Numbered from the stretch's first letter, positions 7,493 to 14,129 are shown. The stretch is 15,503 nucleotides of DNA from Acidobacteriota bacterium (GCA_028872975.1 JAGWNV010000031.1:1-15503); one strand, 5' to 3'. Numbers and translations are program-made. Notes: generated by a model from the sequence alone, not told the origin.

Positions 7493-7525
7493 CGGCTCGG
7501 CCGGCGGGAGGGGCCGGTCGGGCCG
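7493..7525 (-). terminator. Hairpin after the lipoate-ligase-like gene, possible terminator
   Basis: Arms 7493-7504 and 7514-7525 pair over 12 positions around a 9-base loop. In the minus-strand RNA, 10 of the 12 are Watson-Crick pairs and 2 are A-C mismatches. It begins 12 bases after the stop at 7537, the last gene of the nrdR operon. There is no U tract, so the call is tentative. Confidence 0.35.
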
Positions 7526-7536
7526 GGACGGACCGC

Positions 7537-8256
7537 TCAGGCGGAGGGGAGCTCGGCCACGACGGCATCGAAGACGCCGTCGACCGCGGCCGGCATGTCG
7601 CCGGCACCGGGGAGGAGGCCGGTCAGGCCGGTCACGGTGTGGGCCAGACCGGCGCCGGCGTCGGCCCGCTCGGCGTCGGTGAGACGGAGCAGCTCGAGCA
7701 GCCGAGCCGGCCGCCAGTCGACCACCGCCATCGACGACAGGCGGGTCCCCGCCGCCGTCCGCCGCTGGGCGAGGCCGACCAGCTTCCGGCCCTCGACGAA
7801 CACCTCGCCCGGCCCCCTCCCGGCGAAGCACAGGACCGACGCCCATCTGCCGCCGACGGCCCGGCCGCGGTGGACCTCGACGCCACCCACCCCGAGACGC
7901 GCCAGCGCGCCGGCCCAGACGTCGCCGAGCCAGAACGCACCTCGCACGACGTCGGCGTCCCACAGGGCGTCGGCGGCGGGGATCCAGGCCTCCACCCACA
8001 GCTGGTCGCCGGCTGCCACCGCCACCGCCCCACCGCCGGTCCGTCGCCGGACCAGCGTCGTCCCCGTCCGGGCCAGCTCCTCGGCGTCGGCGACGTCGGC
8101 ATCCTGGGCACTGCCCACGACGAGTGCCGGCGGCCCGGCCGGCTCACAGCGCGACAGGATCCGCACGGCGCGCCGGCCGGGGTCGGGCCAGTCCTCGTGC
8201 AGTGCGGAGGTGGTGCCGGTGCGAGTCTCGACGAGCCAGCCCGCCGGTGGCCTCAC
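7537..8256 (-). CDS. Lipoate-protein ligase A-like protein (BPL/LPL catalytic fold)
   Basis: The 239-residue protein belongs to the biotin/lipoate protein ligase fold. It has RRRTGGGAVAV (70-80), matching the family RR-SGGGAV substrate-binding loop. It also has VEGRKLVGLAQRR (154-166), whose lysine K158 matches the invariant LplA lysine that contacts lipoyl-AMP. The usual LplA segment after this (family HHGTLL-type) is replaced by AAGTRLSSMAVVDW, and there is no C-terminal accessory domain. The family attaches lipoate or octanoate to a lysine of E2 or GcvH proteins, but the substrate here is unknown, and none of those partners is encoded nearby. The GTG start at 8256 overlaps the HNH gene stop as GTGA and it is the last gene of the operon. 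Confidence 0.8.
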   Translation of the reverse strand: MRPPAGWLVETRTGTTSALHEDWPDPGRRAVRILSRCEPAGPPALVVGSAQDADVADAEELARTGTTLVRRRTGGGAVAVAAGDQLWVEAWIPAADALWDADVVRGAFWLGDVWAGALARLGVGGVEVHRGRAVGGRWASVLCFAGRGPGEVFVEGRKLVGLAQRRTAAGTRLSSMAVVDWRPARLLELLRLTDAERADAGAGLAHTVTGLTGLLPGAGDMPAAVDGVFDAVVAELPSA

Positions 8257-8789
8257 GCAGTGAGCGAGTGCTCGCCGAGGTACGGCGCCCATTCGTCGCG
8301 GGCGCCGCCGCACATGGCGAGCAGCCACACCCGCTGGCGGGGCGCCGCCGGCGGGCGATGGAGCACCAGCCCGGCCTCGTGCGGCAGGCGGTCCTCCTTG
8401 CGCGAATTGCACCGCCGGCAGGCGGCCACCACGTTGTCCCAGGCGTGCAGCCCCCCGCGGCTGCGGGGCACGACGTGGTCGATGCTCTCGGCCGCCGAGC
8501 CGCAGTACTGGCAGCGGTGCCCGTCGCGGGCGAAGACGGTCCGGCGGTTCACCGCCACCATCCTGTTGTGGGGCACCCGGACGTAGCGCGACAGCCGGAC
8601 CACCGAGGGTTCCGGGAAGGCCACCCGCTCGGCGTGGAAGACCCCGTCGGTGGCGTGGACGAGCTCGGCCCTCGTGGCCAGCACCAACAGCAGGGCCCGG
8701 CGGGACGAGACGATGCCGAGCGGCTCGAAGGTGGCGTTGAGCACGAGCGCGCGGTTGGCCCCTACCGTTGCCGTCGCCCCTATCGACAT
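8253..8789 (-). CDS. HNH endonuclease family protein
   Basis: The 178-residue protein has an N-terminal VLVLNATFEPLGIVSSRRA-like region (15-33) that I recall from a widespread actinobacterial and cyanobacterial HNH family. A zinc-type HNH nuclease domain follows: CQYC (93-96), the catalytic IDHVVPRSRGG (103-113), then WDNVVAACRRCN (117-128). The four cysteines C93, C96, C124 and C127 would bind a structural zinc, and D104/H105 and N119/N128 fit the HNH active-site pattern. The cellular role of this family is unknown to me. It has no partner methylase here and is not obviously part of a mobile element. The ATG at 8789 has no Shine-Dalgarno sequence. A TAGCCT (8799-8804) nine bases upstream leaves open a leaderless start, or it may simply be read through from the gene before. 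Confidence 0.85.
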   Translation of the reverse strand: MSIGATATVGANRALVLNATFEPLGIVSSRRALLLVLATRAELVHATDGVFHAERVAFPEPSVVRLSRYVRVPHNRMVAVNRRTVFARDGHRCQYCGSAAESIDHVVPRSRGGLHAWDNVVAACRRCNSRKEDRLPHEAGLVLHRPPAAPRQRVWLLAMCGGARDEWAPYLGEHSLTA

Positions 8790-8809
8790 CGCAGCCAGAG
8801 GCTATCCCG

Positions 8810-9118
8810 TCACGCCTTGCGCCAGCGGCCCATCCGGCCCGCCCAGCGAAGGAAGGTGAGGACGTCGTCGACCTCGGGCACGGTGTCGCCGGAGCCGCCG
8901 TAGGCCGTCGTCATCCGGAACCGCCACAGCTCCGGGGTGGGCACCGGCACCGGCGGCCATCGCCGCCACCATCCCGGACGCGCCAGGCGCGACAGCTCGG
9001 CCACGGCCGCCGGCCACAACAGGGGCCGCACCAGGACGGCCAGCACGAACCGACGCACGGGGGGCATCGTCGACCCCGGCGCGCCCGGAGGCGGCGCCGG
9101 AGCTTGCCCGACGCTCAT
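8810..9118 (-). CDS. Conserved hypothetical protein, Trp/Arg/Pro-rich, possibly membrane-associated
   Basis: The function is unknown. The 102-residue product starts at ATG 9118, which overlaps the ROK kinase stop as ATGA. A second ATG at residue 18 is possible. A proline-rich N-terminus is followed by a hydrophobic stretch (about 24-41, FVLAVLVRPLLWPAAVAE), too short and interrupted for a confident membrane helix. Next comes the basic aromatic segment PGWWRRWPPVP (48-58), then ELWRFRMTTAYGG (63-75) and a C-terminal helix DDVLTFLRWAGRMGRW (84-99). The pattern resembles small uncharacterised actinobacterial proteins I have seen described, but I cannot name the family. Tight coupling in the operon and GC-rich third positions support a real gene. 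Confidence 0.7.
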   Translation of the reverse strand: MSVGQAPAPPPGAPGSTMPPVRRFVLAVLVRPLLWPAAVAELSRLARPGWWRRWPPVPVPTPELWRFRMTTAYGGSGDTVPEVDDVLTFLRWAGRMGRWRKA

Positions 9119-10098
9119 CGTGCCCCCGTGATCCGGCCCGGGTCGGCGGCGAGCGCCCAACCGACGGCCCCGGCACCGACGAGCGGTCCCCCGTCGCCGA
9201 GCCCGGCGGGGACGATCCGGGTGCCGGCGGAGAACGACAGCCGAGCGTGCTCGGCCAGCTCCTCGGCGGCGGCGGCGAAGAAGGGGGCGCCGAACCCGAG
9301 GGCCACCGATCCGGCGACGACACAGAGACGGAGGTCGAGGAGGTTGGCCACCGAGGCCACCGCCCGCCCCACCAGCCGCCCCGTCCGGGCCACCACGTCG
9401 GCGCCGGCCTCCGCCGGCGGGCGTCCCGTCATGGCCGTGATGGCGAGCCCCGACGCCTCGGCCTCGAGGCACCCCCGGCCCCCGCAGCTGCACGGCCGCC
9501 CGGCGGCCTCGACGACGACGTGGCCGATGTGGCCGGCGTTGCCCTCCCCGCCCTGGAGCAGCCGGCCGTCGAGGACGATGCCGCCGCCGACACCGGTCGA
9601 GACCACCATGGCCACGAAGTCGGCCACTCCGCGCGCCGCGCCCACCCACCCTTCACCGAGGGCGAGCGCCTTGGCGTCGTTGTCGACGGCGGTGGGGAGC
9701 CCGGTGTGCTCGGCCAGCCGCCGGCACAGCGGGAAGTCCCGCCAGGCCGGGATGTTGAGCGGCGACACCGCCTCCCCGCCCGGCGACATGGGGCCCCCGC
9801 AGCCGGCCCCACAGGCGACCACCCGGGCCCAGCCGGCCTCCCCCGCCGCATCCCGGAGGGAGGCGAGCAGCCCCTTGAGCGCCCCGAAGAGCACCTCGGG
9901 GTCGGTGGTCGGCGTGGTGGGGACCTGCGCCCGCCGCAGGAGACGGCCCCGACGGTCGACCAGCCCGGCGGCGATCTTGGTGCCCCCCACGTCGACGGCC
10001 AGGCACAGCGGGCCGGCCCCGGTGTCGCCGTCGGGCGCGTCGGGAGGGAACGACGGGACGGCGACGGAGGGAAGGGGCGGCGTGGGCGGGGCGGTCAG
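9115..10098 (-). CDS. ROK-family sugar kinase (glucokinase-like), apparent CTG start
   Basis: ROK kinases phosphorylate sugars such as glucose or N-acetylmannosamine with ATP, or act as regulators when fused to a DNA-binding domain. There is no such domain here, so an enzyme is likely. Numbered from CTG 10098 (327 residues), the phosphate loop DVGGTK is at 36-41, catalytic D141 lies in DNDAKA, STGVGGGI is at 167-174, GNAGHIGH at 186-193, and the ROK zinc site CSCGGRGCLE at 203-212. No ATG, GTG or TTG exists in this frame between the DUF3040 stop region and the GTG inside DVGGTK. Starting at that GTG would delete the conserved aspartate. A CTG overlapping the DUF3040 stop (CTGA) is the simplest start, with a second CTG just before CLAVDVGG as alternative. 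Confidence 0.88.
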   Translation of the reverse strand: MTAPPTPPLPSVAVPSFPPDAPDGDTGAGPLCLAVDVGGTKIAAGLVDRRGRLLRRAQVPTTPTTDPEVLFGALKGLLASLRDAAGEAGWARVVACGAGCGGPMSPGGEAVSPLNIPAWRDFPLCRRLAEHTGLPTAVDNDAKALALGEGWVGAARGVADFVAMVVSTGVGGGIVLDGRLLQGGEGNAGHIGHVVVEAAGRPCSCGGRGCLEAEASGLAITAMTGRPPAEAGADVVARTGRLVGRAVASVANLLDLRLCVVAGSVALGFGAPFFAAAAEELAEHARLSFSAGTRIVPAGLGDGGPLVGAGAVGWALAADPGRITGAR

Positions 10099-10469
10099 CG
10101 GTTCCGGCGGAACCGGTTGCGCACCCAGGTCCGCCCGTCGTTCAGCGCGTTGCCGATCCCCTCGGCACGCAGCGAGCGGCCGATGTCCTCGAGCCCGGCC
10201 TTGCCCATCCGGCGGAGGTTGGTCCAGAACATGACGAGGGAGGCGAACATGATGAGGACCCCGAGGAAGCCGACGGGGACCGAGCGGGCGAAGAAGGCGA
10301 TCATCACGGCGAGGCCGACCACGAAGCCGACCACCGACCACTTGAGGAAGCGGCCGGCGTAGCGGTAGACGCTCTCGGACCGGACGCGGTCGGCGAAGGC
10401 GGGGTCCTGCTGGTAGAGCGCCCGCTCGAGCTCCTGCAGCACTCGTTGCTCGTGGTCGGAGAGCGGCAA
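10095..10469 (-). CDS. DUF3040 domain membrane protein
   Basis: The 124-residue protein begins MPLSDHEQRVLQELERALYQQDP, the typical N-terminal signature of DUF3040 (LSEHEQ followed by an amphipathic helix ending near the DP). Two membrane segments follow (about 43-61 and 66-82), then a basic C-terminal tail. The family is essentially restricted to actinobacteria, and its function is unknown. The start is TTG at 10469, supported by AAGGGG six bases upstream and by the conserved MPLS-type N-terminus. Its stop overlaps the proposed CTG start of the ROK kinase. A gap of about 95 bp with a hairpin separates it from dinB, so it may be transcribed from its own promoter as well as by read-through. 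Confidence 0.88.
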   Translation of the reverse strand: MPLSDHEQRVLQELERALYQQDPAFADRVRSESVYRYAGRFLKWSVVGFVVGLAVMIAFFARSVPVGFLGVLIMFASLVMFWTNLRRMGKAGLEDIGRSLRAEGIGNALNDGRTWVRNRFRRNR

Positions 10470-10511
10470 CGCTCACCCCTTTCCGGACAGCCTGACCAGC
10501 CGCTTCCCACT

Positions 10512-10536
10512 GGCTGCGCACAATCTTCGCGCAGCC
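10512..10536 (-). terminator. Perfect 8-bp hairpin between dinB and the DUF3040 gene
   Basis: GGCTGCGC (10512-10519) and GCGCAGCC (10529-10536) are perfect reverse complements around a 9-base loop. It starts 29 bases after the dinB stop. No U tract follows, so it may be a weak terminator, an RNA stability element or a regulator site. Confidence 0.35.
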
Positions 10537-10564
10537 CCCTCCAGGTAACAACGGTACCCCGGAC

Positions 10565-11983
10565 TCACCCGTCCGGGCCGGTCGGCTCCCCGCGGCCCGG
10601 TGTGCGGGCGTCGGCGGGGCCGGGCGCCACCCCCTCGGCAGAGGGTCCCCACTGGGTGTCGCCCCGGCGCTTCACGGCCAGGCCGCCCGGCCCCACCAGG
10701 GAGGCGGCCCCCACGGCGGACTGCCCGTAGCGGGCCCGCACGGCGGCGAGCGCCGCCTCGACCTCCTGCCAGGAGGCCTCGGACGCCGGCCGCGGCGCGC
10801 CCTGCCCTCGGCCCTCGGCCGCCTCCCCGGGGTCTCTCGCCGGCGCGTCGGGCGAGCCGGGCTCGCCGACCTCGTCGAAGGTCAGCTGCCGGCTGTCGGA
10901 CCCACCGGTCAGCGCCGAGCCGGCGACGCCGAGCAGCCGGATGCCCGGCCCCACGTCGACCGATGCCAGCAGCTCGCCCGCCACGGCGCGAAGCACCCGC
11001 AGCGAAGCCGTCGGCGCGGCGAGGCTGTGCGACCGGGTGATGGTGGCGCGATCCGCGAAGCGAATCTTCACCGTGACGGTCCGAGCGCGCAGCCCCGCTT
11101 CCCGGAGTCGCTCTCCCACGGCGTCGGCCATGCGGACGAGGATGGGGTGCAGCGACTCGTGGTCGTGGAGATCCCGGGCGAAGGTCTCCTCGTGGCCGAT
11201 GGACTTCGCCTCTCGCTCGGCCACCACGGGGCGGGCGTCGTCGGCCACCGCCAGACCGGCCAGGTGCCGGCCCTGGGCGTTGCCGAGCAGCCGGCACAGC
11301 GTGTCGGGCGGGACGGCGGCGAGGTCGCCCACCGTGACGACGCCGATGCCGGTCAGGCGCGCCGCCGTGGAGGGCCCCACCCCCCACAGCGCCCGGACCG
11401 GGAGCGGATGGAGGAACGACAGCTCGTCCTCGGGCGCCACCACGACGACCCCGGGCCCGGGACGGGGCCCTCGGGCGGTGGCCACCGGCTTGGCTGCCTC
11501 GGAGGCCAGCTTGGCCAGGAGCTTGTTCCGGGCGGCGCCGACCGAGCAGTCGAGCGAGAGCCGCCGGCGCACCTCGGCCCGCAGCGACCGGGCGATGACG
11601 ACGGGCTCGCCGAGCAGCCGGATGGCCCCTCTGACGTCGAGGAAGGCCTCGTCGAGGCCGATCGGCTCCACCACGGGGGTGAAGCCGCGCAGGACCTCGT
11701 GCAGCTCGGCGCTCACCTCGGCGTAGCGCCAGTAGCGGCCGCTCACGAAGAGCGCCTCGGGGCACCGTCGGCGGGCCTCCACCGACGACATCGCCGATCG
11801 GATCCCGAAGGCACGCGCCTCGTAGGTGCACGACGCCACCACCCCCCGCGTCCCCGACCCTCCGACGATCACCGGCTTGCCGGCCAGTGACGGGTCGTCG
11901 CGCACCTCGACGGCGGCGAAGAAGGCGTCCATGTCGACGTGCAGCACGCTGCAGGCGTGCACCGACGCCGGCGCCGAGGTCAT
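10565..11983 (-). CDS. dinB: DNA polymerase IV (Y-family translesion polymerase)
   Basis: Pol IV copies past damaged bases with low fidelity. The 472-residue protein has the palm motif HVDMDAFFAAVE (15-26, metal ligand D17 and steric-gate F22), the catalytic DEAFLDV (111-117, D111 and E112), SVGAARNKLLAKLASEAAKP (147-166), the thumb helix-hairpin-helix GVGPSTAARL (201-210) and a little-finger domain to about 357. RQLTFDE (365-371) resembles a beta-clamp binding motif. After it comes a disordered extension and a short conserved block (WQEVEAALAAVRARYGQSAVG). The ATG at 11983 overlaps the deacetylase stop (ATGA). GTG codons at residues 8 and 13 are alternatives. dinB has no LexA box immediately upstream but could be reached by SOS transcription starting at the LysM promoter. 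Confidence 0.95.
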   Translation of the reverse strand: MTSAPASVHACSVLHVDMDAFFAAVEVRDDPSLAGKPVIVGGSGTRGVVASCTYEARAFGIRSAMSSVEARRRCPEALFVSGRYWRYAEVSAELHEVLRGFTPVVEPIGLDEAFLDVRGAIRLLGEPVVIARSLRAEVRRRLSLDCSVGAARNKLLAKLASEAAKPVATARGPRPGPGVVVVAPEDELSFLHPLPVRALWGVGPSTAARLTGIGVVTVGDLAAVPPDTLCRLLGNAQGRHLAGLAVADDARPVVAEREAKSIGHEETFARDLHDHESLHPILVRMADAVGERLREAGLRARTVTVKIRFADRATITRSHSLAAPTASLRVLRAVAGELLASVDVGPGIRLLGVAGSALTGGSDSRQLTFDEVGEPGSPDAPARDPGEAAEGRGQGAPRPASEASWQEVEAALAAVRARYGQSAVGAASLVGPGGLAVKRRGDTQWGPSAEGVAPGPADARTPGRGEPTGPDG

Positions 11984-12690
11984 CCTCCCAGCCGCAGCCG
12001 CCGGAACCCTTCCGCGTAGGCCACGCCGGCGCGCCGGCCCTCCTCCTCGGCCCGCAGCCGCACCACCCGGTCGGCGGCGTCGCCGTCGCCGGCGAACTGG
12101 CTCCGGTGACAGCCCACGGCGGCCACCTTCTCGTCGATGGTCCCCGTGATGTCCACCCAGACCGTCGGCGCCAGCGTCCCCGACAACAACGCCCGCTCGG
12201 CACGGTGGGCCGGCCCCGCCTCCGGGAAGTACAGGGGCAGGGCGGCGGCCGGCGCCAGCGCGTCGAGGGCGGCGAAGCCCACCACCCGGTGGTCGCGGTG
12301 GTTGAAGTAGTCCTCGCCGAAGAACACTGCCGTGGGGTCCGGGCAGAGCACCGTCGCGGGCCGGATCCGCCGGATCAGCGCCACCAGCCGGGCCCGGAGC
12401 TCCTCCTCGGGCAGCTCCCCGTCGGGGAAGCCGAGCAGCTGCTGCCCGGCCAGGCCGACGACGGCGCCGGCGGCGGTGGCCTCCTCCACTCGCCGACCGG
12501 CGAGCTCGGCCGGATCGGCGGAGGCGTCGGTCGTGCCTTTGTCGCCCGAGGTGCAGATGACGACGTGCACCTCGGAGCCCAGGCGGGCCCAGCGCGCCAG
12601 GCTGCCGCCGCAGGAGACGTCGGGGTCGTCAGGATGGGCGTAGACGGCGAGGACCGTCCCCGCCGTCTCCTCGAAGAGCTCGCCGGCCAC
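11980..12690 (-). CDS. PIG-L/LmbE family deacetylase
   Basis: The 236-residue protein belongs to the zinc-dependent N-acetylglucosaminyl deacetylase family that includes MshB and Mca of mycothiol metabolism. It shows the hallmark AHPDDPDVSCGG (18-29), in which H19 and D22 are zinc and catalytic residues. The TSGDKG motif is at 48-53, a GFPDGEL block at 87-93, and a late NHRDHR (130-135) carries the third zinc histidine. The substrate cannot be assigned from sequence: mycothiol enzymes are one option in actinobacteria, but the C-terminal part is not diagnostic. GTG at 12690 is supported by AAGGGG just upstream and lies one base after the nrdR stop. The 3' end overlaps dinB. Confidence 0.88.
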   Translation of the reverse strand: MAGELFEETAGTVLAVYAHPDDPDVSCGGSLARWARLGSEVHVVICTSGDKGTTDASADPAELAGRRVEEATAAGAVVGLAGQQLLGFPDGELPEEELRARLVALIRRIRPATVLCPDPTAVFFGEDYFNHRDHRVVGFAALDALAPAAALPLYFPEAGPAHRAERALLSGTLAPTVWVDITGTIDEKVAAVGCHRSQFAGDGDAADRVVRLRAEEEGRRAGVAYAEGFRRLRLGG

Positions 12691-12691
12691 G

Positions 12692-13162
12692 TCACCCCTT
12701 GCGCTTGGGGGCCGTCGTCTTCGTGAGCAACCCCACCTCGCGCTGGAAGTCCCCGACGTCCTCGAATCCCTTGTACACCGAGGCGAAGCGGAGGTAGGCG
12801 ACTTCGTCGAGGTCCCGCAGCCGCTCGAGGACCGCCACGCCGATCTGCTGGCTCGACACCTCGGCGCCGAGCCCGCGCAGTGCGTCCTCGACGTCCTGGG
12901 CCAAGGCGTCGAGCTGGTCCTCGGTCACGGGGCGGTTCTTCGTGGCGGAGCGGACCCCGGCGACCACCTTGGCGCGGTCGAAGGGCTCGCGCTGCCCGCC
13001 GCGCTTGAGGACCCACAGGGGAGCCTCCTCGAGGCGCTCGTAGGTGGTGAAGCGGCCGCCGCAGGCGGTGCACTCCCGCCGCCGCCGGATGGCGACGCCG
13101 TCCTCGGCCAGCCGGGAGTCCACGACGCGGTCGTCGAGGCTCTGGCACCAGGGGCAGCGCAC
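12692..13162 (-). CDS. nrdR: Transcriptional repressor NrdR
   Basis: NrdR senses ATP and dATP through an ATP-cone domain and represses ribonucleotide reductase genes. The 156-residue protein starts with MRCPWC, a zinc ribbon formed by C3, C6, C31 and C34. The ATP-cone follows from about residue 47 (PLWVLKRGGQREPFDRAKV), and the end is VYKGFEDVGDF followed by a short basic tail. Length and order are typical. The GTG at 13162 has no Shine-Dalgarno sequence but lies six bases after TAGGTT, so leaderless initiation is plausible. The lexA / LysM / nrdR neighbourhood is the same as in mycobacteria. The LysM gene ends 40 bp upstream, so nrdR may also receive SOS-driven transcription. Confidence 0.96.
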   Translation of the reverse strand: MRCPWCQSLDDRVVDSRLAEDGVAIRRRRECTACGGRFTTYERLEEAPLWVLKRGGQREPFDRAKVVAGVRSATKNRPVTEDQLDALAQDVEDALRGLGAEVSSQQIGVAVLERLRDLDEVAYLRFASVYKGFEDVGDFQREVGLLTKTTAPKRKG

Positions 13163-13168
13163 CCGGCC

Positions 13169-13174
13169 AACCTA
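13169..13174 (-). promoter_or_regulatory. Possible -10 element for a leaderless nrdR transcript
   Basis: TAGGTT fits the actinobacterial TANNNT -10 pattern and ends six bases before the nrdR GTG, the spacing seen for leaderless genes. No convincing -35 is visible. Confidence 0.35.
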
Positions 13175-13202
13175 CTGCGGCCCTCCCGAGCCGCCGTCGG
13201 AC

Positions 13203-13727
13203 TCAGGGGAGGCGCAGGTGCTCGCCCGGGACGACGGTGTCCGAGCCGGTCTGCGCCTCGAGCTTCCCGACGACGACCCGGGGGTCGCCGCTCGGGTCGA
13301 GGCGGACCGCGATCGACCACAGCGTGTCGCCCGCCTGGACGACGTAGTCGGCGTGCGCCGCCGGCGCCGCCCCCGCCAGGACGGGGCCGGAGGTGGCGAG
13401 GGGACGCCCCCCGGCTCCGCCCCATGGCAGGGCGAGGGCGACGAGGACGGCGCCGATCACCGTGGCGAGCAGTGCTCGGCGCCGGCGGACCCGCGCCCGG
13501 CGCCGGGCGTGGACCGACGGATGGCGCGGGGAGACGACGGGGCGTTCGGCCTCGGCGCGCCTGCCGGCGACGGCGCACCGACCGAGGCCCGCCCCGCCGC
13601 TGGGCCGGGCGTCCACGGGCCGCCACACCGAGGGGGAGGAGGACGGCAGGCAGCCACCGCTGTCGTGTGGACGGCGGTCGCCCCGCTCGGGCGCCGGGCG
13701 CTCGTGACGGAGGGCCGAAGCGCTCAC
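13203..13727 (-). CDS. Membrane-anchored LysM protein, probable SOS-induced cell division inhibitor
   Basis: The 174-residue product has a disordered N-terminus (1-70), a strongly basic stretch (73-84, arginine-rich), one membrane helix (about 85-101), a short linker and a C-terminal LysM domain (128-173). The domain begins YVVQAGDTLWSIAVRL and ends PGEHLRLP. LysM binds N-acetylglucosamine chains of peptidoglycan outside the cell. Position and architecture match mycobacterial Rv2719c (ChiZ), and functionally recall YneA of Bacillus and DivS of Corynebacterium, which halt division during the SOS response. Two LexA boxes precede it, one inside its promoter. The start GTG at 13727 is the likeliest because no other ATG or GTG with support lies before the membrane helix. 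It overlaps the end of a small leader frame as GTGA. Confidence 0.82.
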   Translation of the reverse strand: MSASALRHERPAPERGDRRPHDSGGCLPSSSPSVWRPVDARPSGGAGLGRCAVAGRRAEAERPVVSPRHPSVHARRRARVRRRRALLATVIGAVLVALALPWGGAGGRPLATSGPVLAGAAPAAHADYVVQAGDTLWSIAVRLDPSGDPRVVVGKLEAQTGSDTVVPGEHLRLP

Positions 13728-13762
13728 CTGGGCCGCCGCAGAGGCGAACGTCTGTTCGTCAT
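13724..13762 (-). CDS. Possible 12-residue leader peptide upstream of the LysM gene
   Basis: From ATG 13762 the frame encodes MTNRRSPLRRPR and stops in a GTGA overlap with the LysM start. ATG 13762 lies at the predicted transcription start (seven bases after the -10-like TCTCAT), so it could be translated leaderless and coupled to the LysM gene. An in-frame ATG three codons earlier would fall inside the promoter. The LexA box at 13745-13758 lies in its early codons. This is an inference from geometry. The peptide has no recognised homologue. Confidence 0.3.
   Translation of the reverse strand: MTNRRSPLRRPR
13745..13758. promoter_or_regulatory. LexA (SOS) box 1, LysM side
   Basis: CGAACGTCTGTTCG has the GAAC-N4-GTTC core of Gram-positive LexA operators. 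It lies 18 bases before the LysM GTG and downstream of the predicted transcription start. Confidence 0.85.
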
Positions 13763-13769
13763 CGAGGCC

Positions 13770-13798
13770 ATGAGAACACGAACGTCTGTTCGTGTCAA
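13770..13798 (-). promoter_or_regulatory. SOS-controlled promoter of the LysM gene
   Basis: On the minus strand a perfect -35 TTGACA (13793-13798) is followed after 17 bases by TCTCAT (13770-13775), a weak -10. LexA box 2 occupies most of the spacer, so bound LexA would block polymerase. Confidence 0.6.
13779..13792. promoter_or_regulatory. LexA (SOS) box 2, LysM side
   Basis: This is a second exact copy of CGAACGTCTGTTCG. Its palindrome extends to 8-bp arms, ACACGAAC and GTTCGTGT (13776-13795). It sits between the -35 and -10 of the LysM promoter, 34 bp from box 1. Confidence 0.9.
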
Positions 13799-14105
13799 GG
13801 GACTTTGGGCCGGGTCCGGCGGACGGGGAATGGGCCATGGCGACAGGTTCGCGTCCCGGTGTGACAACCAGGGTCCGGCGCCGGCCGGCTCGAGCGGGGA
13901 GTCCCGACCACTCCGCGAGGTCGGGCCAAAGGTTCCTCTGGGCAACGGACTTCGAGAGGCGTACCCTCAGCCTTCGAGGGTGGGCGTGGCACTCCGGGCG
14001 CACTCCGCGTCCTCGGTTGCTCCGAGCTCTCGCGTCCCCATCGGTCCCCCCGCGGGGACGCGCCCCGGGGACCCCCGGCCGGAGGCCGATCGGGGCACCA
14101 CCCTC
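13793..14105. other. Intergenic stretch between the two SOS operator groups
   Basis: About 310 bp without a supportable gene. It holds three consecutive potential hairpins (13903-13925, 13935-13959, 13963-13981) and a TACCCT (13962-13967) that could be a plus-strand -10. Open frames crossing it on either strand have no recognisable protein motif. No tRNA or known riboswitch could be recognised. Confidence 0.4.
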
Positions 14106-14119
14106 CGAACGCCCGTTCC
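14106..14119. promoter_or_regulatory. LexA (SOS) box 3, lexA side (outer pair imperfect)
   Basis: CGAACGCCCGTTCC keeps the GAAC-N4-GTTC core but its last base breaks the outer pair. It lies about 24 bp upstream of box 4 and upstream of the lexA -35, so it is probably an auxiliary site. Confidence 0.6.
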
Positions 14120-14129
14120 GGCGCGGGGG

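Noticed and set aside
6787..8586. 599-codon plus-strand open frame across mraZ, the lipoate-ligase-like gene and HNH
   Set aside because: It is antisense to three recognised genes and runs through the mraZ promoter. There is no domain.
11960..11990. LexA box directly upstream of dinB
   Set aside because: No GAAC-N4-GTTC or close variant was found around the dinB start or inside the preceding deacetylase end. SOS control, if any, must come from upstream.
13900..13985. tRNA or tRNA-like gene suggested by successive stems
   Set aside because: No T-loop TTC-R-A pattern, no anticodon arm geometry and no acceptor stem were found on either strand.
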